Shown here one piece after another: positions 13,339 to 25,199 of a stretch of DNA of 64,000 nt. The position numbers and the translations under genes are program-made. The notes beneath the pieces were generated by a model, which saw nothing but the letters and a program-made list of their open reading frames with translations, did not search any database and was not told the DNA's origin. How positions within the stretch are numbered: position 1 is the stretch's first letter; every line of letters begins with the position of its first letter. This DNA comes from Rhipicephalus microplus (lineage: Eukaryota; Arthropoda; Arachnida; Ixodida; Ixodidae), in the NCBI RefSeq assembly GCF_043290135.1, contig NC_134707.1, forward strand, positions 82,106,987 through 82,170,986, read 5' to 3'.

Positions 13339-16300
13339 CATGCAGCTCCCGGAGGTGACGCTGCATTAACGACCCATTCTGCAAATCCTCTGTTGACGAT
13401 TCCTACACGCCGCAATATTTTGGACCTTTTGGTGGATGACGTTACCGTTACAGCCCTGATAGACACTGGTGCACAAATTTCAGTCATGAGCGCTGCTCTC
13501 TGTACTAAACTGCGAAAAGTGATCACGCCTCCTATTAAGTGTGCAGTAATGCTTGCCGATGGGAGCACATCTGCCGTTCTCGGCATGTGTACCTCTCGCG
13601 TATGTATTGCTGGGCGCCAGACCGTCGTATTGTTCACCGTGCTTGAGCAGTGCCCACATGACGTGATTCTTGGCCTCGACTTTCTCTCTGCGCACTCCGC
13701 CCTTATCGACTGCTCGACAGGTCTTCTTCAGTTGGAACTGCCTTTTGACGCCGCTGTTGCCCATGACGCTCAAAGTCGCCTTTGTGCCACCGAGTTCCTG
13801 CATCTTCCGCCGCAAGCCGCGACTTACGTGCAGCTCGTGTGTGATCCGCCTGTGCGCGATGGTGAATATGTCGTTTCACCTATTACCGACGTTGTGCTAA
13901 AGCACTCCATTGCTGTCCCGCACACCGTGGTGAGAGTACGCCACAATCAGACCCATCTGTCTCTTTTGAACTTTGGTTTCTCCACGCATGTGCTGCCTGC
14001 TGGTATTAAACTAGGCGTCACGTCGCTGCAAGAGTGTGATATTTCTGAACTGTCGGCTCAGCAACCTACTCCGCATGTCAACTTGCTCACTGCGCCCAAC
14101 CTGTCAAGCATTGACATTGCCAAAATGATAGCGCCAGATCTTTCGCCCCCCGAAGCACAAGACCTCCACCGTCTGTTGACATCCTATGCGGACATATTCG
14201 ATCTTGTCAACCGCCCTTTAGGCCAGACATCAGTTGTGACCCATCACATCAACACCGGCGATGCCAACCCAATTCATCGCCGCCCTTACCGCGTCTCCGC
14301 CGCCGAACGCTCTGTCATCCAGAAAGAGGTCGAGAAAATGCTCGCCAAAGGCGTCGTCGAACACTCATCTAGTCCGTGGGCATCCCCGGTAGTGCTTGTC
14401 AAGAAGAGGGACAACACATGGCGGTTTTGCGTCGACTATAGACATCTCAACAAGGTCACTAAGAAGGACGTTTACCCTTTACCAAGAATAGATGACGCCC
14501 TTGACTGCCTTCATGGCGCAAAGTTTTTCTCGTCCATTGACCTTCGATCTGGTTATTGGCAGATCGCTGTTGACCCACGGGACCGAGAAAAAACAGCATT
14601 TGTAACCCCCGATGGGTTATATCAATTTGAAGTAATGCCGTTTGGGCTTTGTAATGCGCCGGTCACCTTTGAGCGCATGATGGACTCCCTTCTGCGCGGC
14701 TTCAAATGGTCCACTTGCTTATGCTACTTGGATGATATAATTGTTTTTTCACCGACGTTCGCAAGCCATCTAGAGCGACTGTCCAGTATTCTCCAAGTAT
14801 TTCGCAACGCTGGTCTCCAGCTGAACTCTTCCAAATGCCGTTTCGGCCGTCGCGAAATAACTGTACTTGGTCACCTCGTTAACGCATCTGGGGTACAGCC
14901 CGATCCGGACAAAATTCGCGCATTGACTCAATTTCCCGTGCCCTCTTCTCATAAGGATGTCCGGAGCTTCCTTGGTTTGTGCTCCTATTTTCGTCGCTTC
15001 ATCCGAAATTTCGCTGATATTGCGCGGCCTCTCAATGAGCTTCTTAAAAAAGACGTCCCATTTACTTGGAATTCGCCTCAGAGTGCTGCATTTTCGGCGC
15101 TCATTGCAGCCCTCACGACTACGCCAATATTAGCCCACTTCGATCAGACTGCCCCGACAGAAGTTCGTACGGACGCGAGTGGCCACGGAATTGGTGCTGT
15201 TTTAGCTCAGCGTCAGCATGGACGTGACTGTGTCATCGCCTACGCCAGCCGCCTTTTATCCCCTGCCGAGAGGAATTATTCAATCACCGAAAGAGAGTGT
15301 CTTGCTCTTGTTTGGGCTGTCACTAAATTTCGCCCGTACCTCTTCGGCCGCAGTTTTACTGTTGTAACTGATCACCATGCACTCTGCTGGCTTTCCTCGC
15401 TCAAGGATCCCACGGGACGTCTCAGTCGTTGGTCGCTACGCCTCCAAGAATACACCTTCTCGGTCGTGTATAAATCTGGTCACCTCCATCAAGACGCCGA
15501 CTGCCTGTCACGGTATCCAGTGGATCCACCAGACGCCACAGAGAGAGCTACGGAGGCTTGCGTCTTATCAATATCAGACTTTCTTGATATCGCTTCTGAG
15601 CAACGCCGCGATCCGGATTTACTTCCCATCATAGAAAGCCTGAGTTCCGCTACTCCACCCACTTCTCTGAACTTGTATTTCCTTCATGAAGGAGTTCTCT
15701 ACCGCCACAACATGCGCCCTAACGGCCCTGACCGCCTTCTCGTCGTGCCTTCCCATTTGCGTGTAGATGTTCTCCGACAGCTTCACGATGAACCTGCCGC
15801 TGGTCACCTGGGAGTCACTCGCACTTATGATCGCGTCCGGCGCCGTTTTTTCTGGCCACGCCTATATCGCTCGGTGCAAAAGTATGTTGCCAGCTGCGAC
15901 ATTTGTCAACGTCGAAAACGACCAACATCGCTTCCAGCTGGCCTTCTTAACCCTATTGAGATCCCTGCTGAACCATTCTACCGCGTAGGGCTCGACCTTC
16001 TCGGGCCATTTCCCACTTCTGCATCCGGGAACAAATGGGTTGCCGTGGCGGCCGACTACGCGACACGTTATGCGATCACCCGCGCTCTTCCAACCAGCTG
16101 CGCTACCGATGTCGCCGACTTTCTGCTACATGACATCATATTGCATCACGGCGCTCCTCGACAGATCGTTACTGACCAAGGCCGATACTTTTTATCTCGC
16201 GTCGTTCAGGATATCGTACGTTCCTGTTCAACGAACCACAAGTTCACAACGGCATACCATCCACAAACTAATGGACTTACAGAGCGCCTGAATCGCACTA

Positions 16301-16842
16301 TCACGGACATGTTGTCAATGTATGTTTCTCCAGACCACCGTGACTGGGACGCAACGTTACCCTACGTCACCTTCGCTTACAACTCCTCCAGACATGACAC
16401 CGCAGGCTATTCCCCGTTCTACCTTCTTTATGGACGGGAACCCTCTCTGCCTCTTGATACCCTCCTTCCCGCTGGTTCAAGCTCCCCTGTCACATACGTC
16501 CGCGATGCCATAGAGCGAGCCGACGCAGCACGACAGATTGCCCGAGAACGACTCATGCTTTCTCAAGCCTCTCAGAAAGATCGATACGATCGTCACCACC
16601 GTGAAGTTTCGTATGCACCAGGTTCTCTCGTACTCTTGTGGACCCCATGTCGTCACATCGGCCTCTCCGAAAAACTTTTATTTCGCTATGACGGACCATA
16701 CAAAGTCTTTCGCAAGATCAGCAACCTCACCTACGAGATACAGCGAGTCGTCGACGAAGCGCACTCAATGCCACCACCATCCACTGTTGTGCACGTCGTA
16801 AGACTGAAGCCTTATGTGTCACCCAACACTCCCCTTTCGTGA
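13339..16842 (+). CDS. pol: Gypsy Pol polyprotein (protease, RT, RNase H, integrase)
   Basis: Intact Pol. It makes cDNA from the element RNA and inserts it into the genome. Counting from the codon at 13393: protease with ALIDTGAQ (Asp about 24), RT with LPRIDDAL and CYLDDIIVF (YLDD about 445-448), RNase H beginning near TDASGHG (about 594), integrase HHCC finger (about 798-855, ending CDICQRRK), and the catalytic core with GLDLLGPF (about 866), VTDQGR (about 926) and the Glu in LTERLNRT (about 963). A GPY/F module (RYDGPYKVF, about 1099) is near the C-terminus. The frame is -1 relative to gag and is open upstream through at least 13339, before 13393. A Gag-Pol fusion by -1 frameshifting is therefore likely, though no canonical slippery site with a pseudoknot was confirmed. 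Confidence 0.93.
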   Translation, partial: HAAPGGDAALTTHSANPLLTIPTRRNILDLLVDDVTVTALIDTGAQISVMSAALCTKLRKVITPPIKCAVMLADGSTSAVLGMCTSRVCIAGRQTVVLFTVLEQCPHDVILGLDFLSAHSALIDCSTGLLQLELPFDAAVAHDAQSRLCATEFLHLPPQAATYVQLVCDPPVRDGEYVVSPITDVVLKHSIAVPHTVVRVRHNQTHLSLLNFGFSTHVLPAGIKLGVTSLQECDISELSAQQPTPHVNLLTAPNLSSIDIAKMIAPDLSPPEAQDLHRLLTSYADIFDLVNRPLGQTSVVTHHINTGDANPIHRRPYRVSAAERSVIQKEVEKMLAKGVVEHSSSPWASPVVLVKKRDNTWRFCVDYRHLNKVTKKDVYPLPRIDDALDCLHGAKFFSSIDLRSGYWQIAVDPRDREKTAFVTPDGLYQFEVMPFGLCNAPVTFERMMDSLLRGFKWSTCLCYLDDIIVFSPTFASHLERLSSILQVFRNAGLQLNSSKCRFGRREITVLGHLVNASGVQPDPDKIRALTQFPVPSSHKDVRSFLGLCSYFRRFIRNFADIARPLNELLKKDVPFTWNSPQSAAFSALIAALTTTPILAHFDQTAPTEVRTDASGHGIGAVLAQRQHGRDCVIAYASRLLSPAERNYSITERECLALVWAVTKFRPYLFGRSFTVVTDHHALCWLSSLKDPTGRLSRWSLRLQEYTFSVVYKSGHLHQDADCLSRYPVDPPDATERATEACVLSISDFLDIASEQRRDPDLLPIIESLSSATPPTSLNLYFLHEGVLYRHNMRPNGPDRLLVVPSHLRVDVLRQLHDEPAAGHLGVTRTYDRVRRRFFWPRLYRSVQKYVASCDICQRRKRPTSLPAGLLNPIEIPAEPFYRVGLDLLGPFPTSASGNKWVAVAADYATRYAITRALPTSCATDVADFLLHDIILHHGAPRQIVTDQGRYFLSRVVQDIVRSCSTNHKFTTAYHPQTNGLTERLNRTITDMLSMYVSPDHRDWDATLPYVTFAYNSSRHDTAGYSPFYLLYGREPSLPLDTLLPAGSSSPVTYVRDAIERADAARQIARERLMLSQASQKDRYDRHHREVSYAPGSLVLLWTPCRHIGLSEKLLFRYDGPYKVFRKISNLTYEIQRVVDEAHSMPPPSTVVHVVRLKPYVSPNTPLS

Positions 16843-16878
16843 CAAGCGCCGGGTCGGCGCTTTAACGCCGCGGGGTAG

Positions 16879-17044
16879 TGCCACAAGGCAGTAGTGGGAT
16901 TGGGGCATAAAGCGGTAGAGGGTCCCTGGCTAAAAGGGAAGACTACGAAGTGGATAGAGACTGGTTCCAGCCCGCCAGTGCGCCAGGCATTGTGATCGCG
17001 TGTAATCGTTGTAAATATCTGTAAATATACGTTTTCTTGTAAGA
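16879..17044 (+). repeat. 3' LTR of the gypsy element
   Basis: 166 bp, with one mismatch to the 5' LTR. It follows the end of pol after about 36 bp that include a GC-rich gccgcggggtag segment where the polypurine tract should be. Confidence 0.9.
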
Positions 17045-18570
17045 ATATGTTCAAATACATTTCACACTGGCGCTGTTTAAGATAAGTTTGATGAAACGCC
17101 GTCAAAATTATGTTTGTTAGGTGATTGCTCGATTTAGTTTGATTTGGCTGGTTCCAGTGGTTCACGAAGATTCAACTAAGCTGCACGTCTTTGCTTATGC
17201 AAGAACGTTGATAAGCCTACGCACTTTGACCAGGCTCCGCTGCAACGGAGCCATTGTTTTGCATCGGAACGTGACGCACAGACGCTGCTTGGCGTCATCC
17301 GCGATCTGTACGCGAACGCCCAGTTTACGGGGAGGACGCCAGAGTCCATATGTCTGCTGCTAAGACTAACCATGAGCCGTCGTTCGTTTTCTCAAATGCG
17401 CTTCGCTTTAGCGTTTCGTTGATGCTCTTCGCCTAAGTTGTCCTTGGCTGAAGCTTAATGTATGATTTATGCACAATGGTCTTTTCTGTGCTTGTACCGT
17501 GACTATAGCGGAGCTACAGATGTAAAATGCTGAACGCTCCGTGAAGTTTTATTTATGGGATGCACGAGAACTACAAAAAAAGAAAAAAACATCTGTAACC
17601 ACCTTCTCTGACGCGAGCTTCTAAACTGGAGCCAACTCTGGGGCTTCGACTTCTTGAAAATGGCGCGGGGATTGCGTTAACTCGTTTTTCAAAAACCGAA
17701 AATTTATATTTTGCGTCCTGCAGGCGCATACTTAGGGAGTAATTAATAGGCCAACAGCGAAGCTAAATTACCGCGTGATTCATTTACACAGCTTCACTTG
17801 GCAGGCGAAGTAAAACGTCGTGGTTCGTTACCTGTAAAGCACGTGATATTCAGCTGAACGTGTCGTCGTCTCAAGCACAAACTGACAGTTATTAGAATTG
17901 CACGTGCAATGATTCCCCTTAGGTGTTTTTACCACTTGGATGTGCATGTAGAGATTAAATGGATGTTCAATTGTACTACGAGTTTCATCACGTTGGCATT
18001 TCAAATGTCCTGTATACTTATATGACAACGGCTTTAGAGCTTTGCGTGAATGCTGCAAAAAGTGCATCTAAAGTTTCCATACATAGCTCATATCGCGCAA
18101 CGTTGTTCGCCTTCGACAAATACGGTGCAAGATGAAAGCGAAATTAGGCTCTGGAAAAGTGTATGCACTTGTTCTGACTCCGCGTTTCAGCATGTAATGG
18201 AAGCCGAAGTCAACAGTGTCAAGAGTAATGTCAATACTGCGAATATAACAATTGGTATGGCGGATACTGTATCAAAAAGAGAACTTGTGTGACTGTTTCA
18301 ACCTGATTCTGGAGTAGTTTCTTTTTTATAAAGGGTTTCTATATAGACCAGCAAGAAAACATAAAGTTGTAAGTCGAGGTTCGCTTCCTTCATATGTATA
18401 GCAGCCAATTTCACAATGTTCATTAAAGTTTTCGTATCCAATTGATTTAACAGCAACGGAAATCTTCTATTTACGTGCAGCGTATTTCTCAATAGGAATA
18501 AACCTTGCACTTATTGGATGCCACACGCTTGCCGGTCAATTGAAGCTCCCGATGCTTAAACGACTGATCA
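17045..18570. other. Unit A non-coding stretch after the gypsy insertion
   Basis: Nearly identical to unit B 29967-31480. AT-rich, with short open frames that lack family features. One short motif, ctgcaacggagc (17237-17250) with nearby complementary words, may form a hairpin. No gene is recognised. Confidence 0.4.
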
Positions 18571-18589
18571 GCTAGAATTTTGTGGAGTG

Positions 18590-19060
18590 CATTTCACTGA
18601 AATATTCAAGCTTAATATATACATTATGACCTCTATAGAGCGTATGACTGTGCGAGAATAGTGTGCGCAAGGCAGCCAGTGTCCTCCATTCGAGTGCCTC
18701 GCATATCTTCTCGAACCTGAACTGCGCTATTGTCCTTTCACTTTGCACACGGATGATACCCAGCGCGCACGTGGAGGAACAATAACGCACCAAGTAACGT
18801 TCAACGCCTCGGTGCATTGGGGTACAGAGTCTCATAAACTGTCCTATACCTCACAGCCGTTCGGAAGCCCTCGGAGTTGTTCCACTTGCAGCCAAGCTCT
18901 GTGACGGCCTTCAAGAACCGGCGTTTCGCTTCGGGTTTCACAGGAATTAAAGAACTCCCCGCGTTGGAGCCCATGCCGCACAACGCCAAAAAGTTTTCTT
19001 CATTCACCCGGATGGTTCTCTCCAGATTTTGTCCCGTAATGCGCCCGCTGATCTCATATT
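18590..19060 (-). other. Conserved antisense open segment of unknown nature (unit A)
   Basis: On the minus strand a peptide of about 70 codons (18801-19007) is kept in both units A and B with few changes. It includes GSNAGSSLIPVKPEAKRRFL and TELGCKWNN. The frame is open upstream to about 19060. A second short open piece follows at 18572-18835. I do not recognise the family. It could be an exon or fragment of a captured host gene, or chance conservation because the units are young. No splice sites were established. Confidence 0.3.
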
Positions 19061-19240
19061 TGGTTGTTGTTGCTGTTGGTGGTGGTGGTGATTATGATGT
19101 TGATGACCTCTGATGGATGGCGCTCACCCACAGAGGGGGATGGGCCAAGAACCGGGTGGCAGGATACTAAAATGAAACTAAAATGAAAATGAAGCCAATC
19201 TGAAAAGTAGTTTAGAAATAATACTAGCAATAAACAAAAA
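19060..19240 (+). repeat. Short interspersed repeat starting with a GGT/GAT-rich tract (unit A)
   Basis: A ggtggtggtggtgatt tract is followed by a body including gatggatggcgctcaccc and aagaaccgggtggcagg, and ends near tactagcaataaac. The same block is in unit B at 31985-32160. It looks like an old dispersed repeat or LINE tail, not identified further. Confidence 0.4.
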
Positions 19241-19689
19241 TGTTTGCTGAGCAAGTGGTGAAACCTTGTCCACATCTTCCTCTACATTCCATCAGCTCCG
19301 CCGCCGCATTGCGTTGCAGAAAATCAGTAGAATATGAACATTCGCACATTCCCGGTATGACTTTTCATTTAGTTTATCGTTCGATAGCAGTTCGCGGCAC
19401 GAAACCATTCCTCCTTATTTAAGTGTGTAGGGAACAACCAGGGTCATCTGGGAACAACCAGCTCAGCTGAAGAGTAGTGGGATGTACGGTAAAAAGACCA
19501 TTAAAAAACCCCCCAACCCCTCAAAGAGAAACTTAACAAGTCAAACTTAACAATGCCCTGCCATGGAGGACTACAGGGCGTAACAACGGGCATTTTTGTA
19601 TACAGCCTCCATCTGTATACAGCCCCCGAGGCCGGGTTTTAGCCCGCCAAATGGGGGTCGAGCAGCGCAATGCCCAAGCCACTCGCCCA

Positions 19690-20720
19690 CCTCGGTGGTT
19701 AGTGATGTAGGGTTTTTTGGCCCTAATATACTTGCTGATACTAGAATTGAACGACGACGATGATGAAGATAGTGTTTGTTAATGTTGATGAACATGGAGG
19801 TGAGGATGAAGCAAAATAGAAACAGAACAATAGAAGCGAGAGGAGAAAAAGACGATGAAGAATAATAAATGTGTTGACATTTTTGATTGAGCGTGGGGGT
19901 GCAATACTTGTGCATACTGGCCCGCGATAGTGGAATCGCGGACTGATTTCCACTGACCGATATTCTCGCGGAGAACAACAAATAACGTTTATTTCTCTGT
20001 GCTTACTTACTGGTGTCTATTTTTTCTTTGCTTAGTAACCGTATCTGGTAATTTTTGAGTGCGTATGAGCCACAATTAAATGTTTAAAAGTGATTCGGCG
20101 AATCAAGCACGCCTGCATGCATGGTTTAAACGTCTGCATTGCGGGTGGCTAAATACACGGCTTTGACTTCTCGCCAAGTATACGGTTACCAAGTCTTCAG
20201 TGAAGGAAGTAGGGACATCAGGTTGTGGGTGCGTACAATACCTTATTAGGCTGATAGAGCGGATTTCCTTATTGTGTTATGTTCCAGACAAATCCGGTGT
20301 TTCTTTAAAGCTGCGGCATCTTGAAGCACTTCAGTTGGTATACATGCGGTTCGAAGGACTTTCTCTTGCTCAATAATGTACACGTAAATGTCGTTGCACT
20401 TCCCGTGGAAGTTCAACTGAACTGGCCTAAAGCGTCTCGTAGCCAACGCTAGCCACCACTGTATTGCTTTTTGCAGGCGATTTGTGCGATTTTCGTGTTC
20501 CTTACCGTGAGACGCGTTGGGCTTGCGTTGTAGCGCATGGAGATTTCTAACTATAGAGGGTCTGAGTTGAATCCGGGACATGGAGCTGTCGCGACAAGGA
20601 TGGCGTGAGACTCGGGACGCTTCCTGCGGCACAGGCTCGGAAAATCCGTGACTGTTTGTGAGATACCGTTGATCATCTGATGCAGACGCGAGAAGCATAC
20701 CCACACCACGTGTCTTCGCT
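19690..20720. repeat. Diverged direct repeat within the unit, second copy (unit A)
   Basis: Second copy of the about 1-kb internal repeat. About 110 bp beyond its right end lies ggcgacgaagatgggatc (about 20833), almost the same as the primer-site motif right after the 5' LTR of the Mag-type element at 39959. This copy therefore looks like, or contains, an ancient 5' LTR. Confidence 0.55.
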
Positions 20721-20829
20721 GCTCGCCACGGTGCATGCTGTGGCTTCTGGCCAGGGTATAAAACAGAAGCATTCAGTTCTTGTTCTCGTCTTGAAGTGTC
20801 TTTTCTTCGCCTTTATGTACGATAGTACA

Positions 20830-21000
20830 CTGGCGACGAAGATGGGATCGTTGATTGCACTTCGATTCTGACACCAGAATAATGGGATCTGGATCCCAGG
20901 CCTTCGACGACGCTCTTAGGAGCTGGATCACGTATCGTGTGTGCTTTGAAGCCTATTTCTTTTATACCATCATCGATGGGCACCTACTCATAGAGTGAGG
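20830..21000 (+). pseudogene. Primer-site-like motif and gag start of an ancient Mag-type element (unit A)
   Basis: The motif ggcgacgaagatgggatc (about 20833) nearly matches the sequence after the 5' LTR of the Mag-type element (39959). It is followed at about 20881 by an ATG frame reading MGSGSQAFDDALRSWITYRV then CFEAYF, which resembles the N-terminus of Mag-clade Gag proteins. The frame is lost by about 20990, where antisense R2-like sequence begins. The gag relic on the far side of the R2-like element may be its continuation, in which case the R2-like element sits inside an old gag. Unit B has the same at about 33750-33880. Confidence 0.45.
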
Positions 21001-21124
21001 CAGCCCTCAGATTACTGTTATATTCAAATCTGATAAGGGAAAGGCATCAATTAGCAACTCTACTTCAGTTGCCAAGAAGCCGCACTTGCGGCAAAGGGGT
21101 TATATAATCCCAACACGTGCTGAT

Positions 21125-24100
21125 CGAAGTCGGTTTATAACCGCCGTTGATCGTTGATGAACTTCACGTCCCGAACCCAAGTCCGCTGATGTTCACGTCC
21201 CAAACCCAAGTCCCACAGAATCTTAACAGACTCACTTGCCCATGTTCCACGGTAGGCCAAGGTGACTGATGACCCAGTCGGATAGGTGGACGCGCCGGTC
21301 GCATCTGTTATTTTCATTAGCATATCGGCAATTATATATTTCGCTTGCTTAGCCCCGTGTGCTTCCGAAAGGTTCGCCAGCGTACGCACGACCTGGACAT
21401 CAAGAATGACACATTGGCCGTCTCTAGAAAGCACTAAGTCGGGGATCTTTGTACCCTGCGACGTTTGGTAATGCGGCTCGTCATGAACAGGCCATTCTTT
21501 TTTCCTTAACGTTCTCGCCAAATAACTAACTATAATTTGGTGACGTTGTGTTTTTTTGGTGATGTGTACGGTGTCAACTCTACAAAATATGACCCAAAGA
21601 CTCGTCCTTGTCACATCCAGCGCGACTGCGTTTCGATCTGTACAGGCCACGTTGAAGGCGGGTGAGATTGCAGATTGTGGCGATGTGAAACTTGGCTAGG
21701 TCAATGAACTCCCTTCCTTTCAGAAACGTTGTCCTCTCGCCAAGCCACGCCATTGAATCCGAGGCAGCGGGACATTGAGACAGCGGCCTGTCATCAAAAC
21801 TTGAATGCAGGTTCCTCGTCCAGTACTTGCGGGCAGCTGCCACAGAACCAATGACGTCTCCTCCAAATTGGGTTAAGTCCTGTCCTTGCCTTAAGGCCTT
21901 CGAAATGAACTCCTTGGTGACCGCTACCGTGCATTGATAATGATCGCTGTAGAGCAGTCCCTCGACATGGTTGGTTTTCATGTAAGGAATTGAAGTACTT
22001 AGGCACATTAGTCCCAGGCCACCCACCGAAATGGGGGATAGAGAAACCCAATCAAAACATCGTGTGGCAGTGACAGCCAGGTCCTGACTGAAGCTCTGAC
22101 CATTTTGTCCAGTGCTTTTAGCAGTTTGGTGGAGATCGGGCCCAGCACAAGCCTATGAATCAGGCGGGGAAGCAAATAGCATCGTTGGACAACTAACCTT
22201 TGCAGCGGCTTTACAGCCATCCTTGCCATGTGAACTAGTATTATACGAAAGTCGTTTCTCACTGTATTGATGTTGGGCATTGTGCCATCAAATCGTATGC
22301 CCAGATATTTTTCTATACTGTCGTATGGAATATCTTCCTAATAGGTTCACCTGCTAATTTGTATACCCACTGGGTATCGACCTTTGCCTTGTTGTCTCGC
22401 CCAAATGGCATTATGGTTAAGTTCATTGACTTGGTTGCGGTCGCCGCGAAACCACATCGTTGAAGATGTTTTCTAGTCTATATATCTGGAACTGCACCCC
22501 ACTCCTTGTACTTGCCAATAAAATAATATCGTTGGCGAACGCCATTGCTGATAAAGCCAGGCCATCGCTTTCAAAGAAATCTCACTTGCCAGTTCTTCGA
22601 AAAATTCGTGCAGTGTCAGCTTAAATAACAGTGTGATGGTTGATCTCCCTGCTTTATCCCTCTCGTTGGGGGGACCACCTTAGACTGGTGGCCACATGAG
22701 AGTACCGTAGTGGCTCTATCATAGAAATCCTACACATACGCACAGAAACTATCCGACATTGCTTTTCGCCTCATACCCTGGAGAATAGCGGGGTGAGCGA
22801 CTCGGTCAAATGCTTTTGCTACGTCAACAGAGGCCATGGCCAAGGGCTTAAGCTTATGCTTCGCCTCGTCAATGACTGTTTTTAGTAATAGGAGGCTCTC
22901 TGCACATCCGTCTGCCGGAATGAAGGCTTTCTGACGATAGTCGAGTTTAATCACTGACATTAGACAATGCATAAAAATTTTATGCATCAGCGTCGTTAAA
23001 AGGTGGGAGACTGTGATTGGGCGATGCAATGCAGCCGAGGAAGCGCCAGACATTTTTGGAATTGAAATCGTCCGGGCATTACTCAATAATAATGGCAGTC
23101 ATCTGTGGAGGATCAGGAGGCTCAGAAGAACCTTTAAATGGAGCATACCACAGGCATACAGATCGCGGCTTACTCAGACGATGACCCGGCTTCATCCAGG
23201 CTGTTTCGAATACAAAACGAGCGATTTTTCCTGAAGAGGTTTCTGCATTGCGCTTACTCTCTTCTTTCTTTTACGACGGCTTTCATCAGTCATAGCCAGC
23301 ATGCGATCCGCTCCGGACCCTCCTATTTGTAGTGAAGACATCTAGCAGGTAAATTTGAGGGCCATTGCAACGTTCTATTCATCCAAGAACCTCTTTGTTA
23401 GTTCTTATATTCTGAAGGATGAAAGGAACGAGGTGGCTGATTTCCCCCCAAGGTTTGCAGCTAATCACATATAGCAGTGGGGGGGGGGGGGTCCACCTGT
23501 GAATATACAGTGTTGCACGGAGCACTTGTAACCTCTTAAGCTTGTATATACATTGACGAAGAACCACAAATGGCTTGGCTTTGATCGTCACCATCTCTCC
23601 CAATTTGCAGTTCTTTCACCAGACTCCGGCAGCACACTTGCCGGCTGTGAGACTTGTTGCCGTTGGAAGTTCTTGTAGGAATTCTGCTCGGTAATCGCTG
23701 GTTGATGTTTTAACACTCTCTTTTTTGGAGTTGGACTTCACAGACTGCTAGAAGGTACTCTTCTTCCCTTGTCCATCTTGGTCTTGATCGCTCAATATCG
23801 ATGTCAGCATTATAAGCCTCGATATGTCCATGACGTCTATGTTGGCTTAGGCCATTTTCGATTTCAAGTATCTGCCGCATTAAGGGCAGGCGTAGTTGTC
23901 CATCTCTTTGTCTGGAACTGTGTTTGTTGCCACCATTGTCGTATCACCTCTAATGTCTTTGAGGGGAGGAATTCCAGTGGAGACACCCTCGCAGAACGCG
24001 GAGTCCTCACTTCCAATCTCTGATTCAGAGTCCGAGAATAGGTCGGGTGGTAAGATCCACCGACCTCTTGGTCTAGCGCTCGTGCTCTGCCATTCTGACC

Positions 24101-24200
24101 CTTTGTTGCTGCCGGCAGGTCCGTGCGTAACCGCCGCGGTCCACACAGAAGGCGCTGGAGAGCCGGATGGGGCCGTGCCGACAAACAAGCCAGACGGGAA
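21125..24200 (-). mobile_element. R2-clade non-LTR retrotransposon relic, antisense (unit A)
   Basis: R2-type elements carry N-terminal zinc-finger and Myb DNA-binding motifs, a single RT, and a C-terminal restriction-like endonuclease. Reading leftward: remains of the N-terminal region (about 24190-23870), RT fragments (23086-22730, with RQKAFIPADGCAESLLLL and VDVAKAFDRVAHPAI), the RT/thumb region (22280-22008, with LVLGPISTKLLKALDKMVRA), and the endonuclease (21650-21135, with KIPDLVLSRDGQCVILDVQV). Stops and shifts interrupt it. Nothing in the flanks suggests 28S rDNA, so this is either a non-rDNA lineage or a stray copy. Confidence 0.75.
21135..21650 (-). pseudogene. R2-type C-terminal restriction-like endonuclease domain (unit A)
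   Basis: An open frame of 171 codons covering the PD-(D/E)xK-type domain that nicks target DNA for target-primed reverse transcription. The motif PDLV..DGQCVILDVQV matches the catalytic Pro-Asp and Asp positions of R2 endonucleases. The sequence just upstream in another frame (CDKDESLGHIL) is the CCHC finger that precedes this domain in R2 proteins. The catalytic core is preserved even though the gene as a whole is broken. Confidence 0.7.
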
Positions 24201-24221
24201 ACGAATTTACCGACGCTGATA

Positions 24222-24460
24222 GCTCCGCCGCGGTGGCTAGTGGCTAAGGTACTCGGCTGATGACCGGCAGCTCACGGGAATAAATCCCGGCTGCGGTGGC
24301 TGCATTTCCGATGGAGGCGGAAGTATTGTAGGCCCGTGTGCTCAGTTTCGGGTGAACGTTAAAGAATCCCAGCTGGTCGAAACTTCCGGAGCTCTTCCAC
24401 TACGGCGCCTCTCACAAGTATATGGTGGTTTTGGGACGTTATATCCCACAAATAAATCAA
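24222..24460 (+). mobile_element. tRNA-derived SINE, Ruka-like (unit B copy)
   Basis: Orthologue of the SINE at 38-275, 239 bp, with the same body and position in the macro-unit. The flanking direct repeats (24207-24221 and 24461-24475) differ by point mutations. Its B box reads ggaataaatcc, which has lost the canonical TCGA core, so it is probably silent. Confidence 0.8.
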
Positions 24461-24534
24461 TTACCGATGCAGATAAACACCGAGTTTCATCATTGAGCGA
24501 CAGCGTCATCCGGATTTGGCAAGAAGACCACATG

Positions 24535-25190
24535 GGGGTCCCCACTAACTCTGACGCATGGCGACGTTGTAAAATGCCTAGAAGACCATTTCGACCCTCA
24601 AGCAAACAAAATAGTTGCAAGCTATTCCTTATTCATTCGAAGGCAACAAGAGCAAGAAAGCGTCCAGGACTGCATTGCTGATCGAAGAAGACTAGCTGTA
24701 AATTGCAATTTCAAAACGAAACTAGGTCACATGTGGCGGGACTGAATCTTTTGCTAGATTCGGGATGATGAAGCGTGCCGGTGCTTGCTGGGTCGCACGA
24801 AGTTGGCTCGTGAAGATGCCGAAGAATTTGTGTTAGCTTCTGAAGGAGCGAATGAAGACGCTCGTGACATGCAAGCTCTATACGGAATGATTGCAGGTGG
24901 TGGCGTCAACATGGTACAGAAGCAACAGCAAGAATGGAAGTACAGGAGGAACGACCACCTGCGAAGTCGTTGTCTCTCTTGGAACACATGAAAGAGCCGA
25001 ATACAACCGGGTCGTGTCGGCGTCGCAGTTCCATCTGTCATCAATTTGGCAACAAAGGACATCTTGCTAGGACGTTAGTGATGGACGGAACGGAATTCGA
25101 AGAGACGGAATGCGAAGATAATGAAGAGATGTTGTATGCTGTAGTCGCACACCGTTGGGCCATTTCGCGTAGACAATTAAGCGCACCTTA
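24535..25190 (+). pseudogene. Relic of a Mag/Ty3-type gag gene (unit B)
   Basis: Orthologue of the relic at 350-905. Readable pieces include TKLAREDAEEFVLASEGANE (about 24800-24860). A degenerate zinc knuckle, CHQFGNKGHLARTLV (about 25035-25075), has a Phe replacing the second Cys. Frameshifts and stops remain, so it cannot encode a working Gag. Confidence 0.6.
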
Positions 25191-25199
25191 ACGTGCGAA

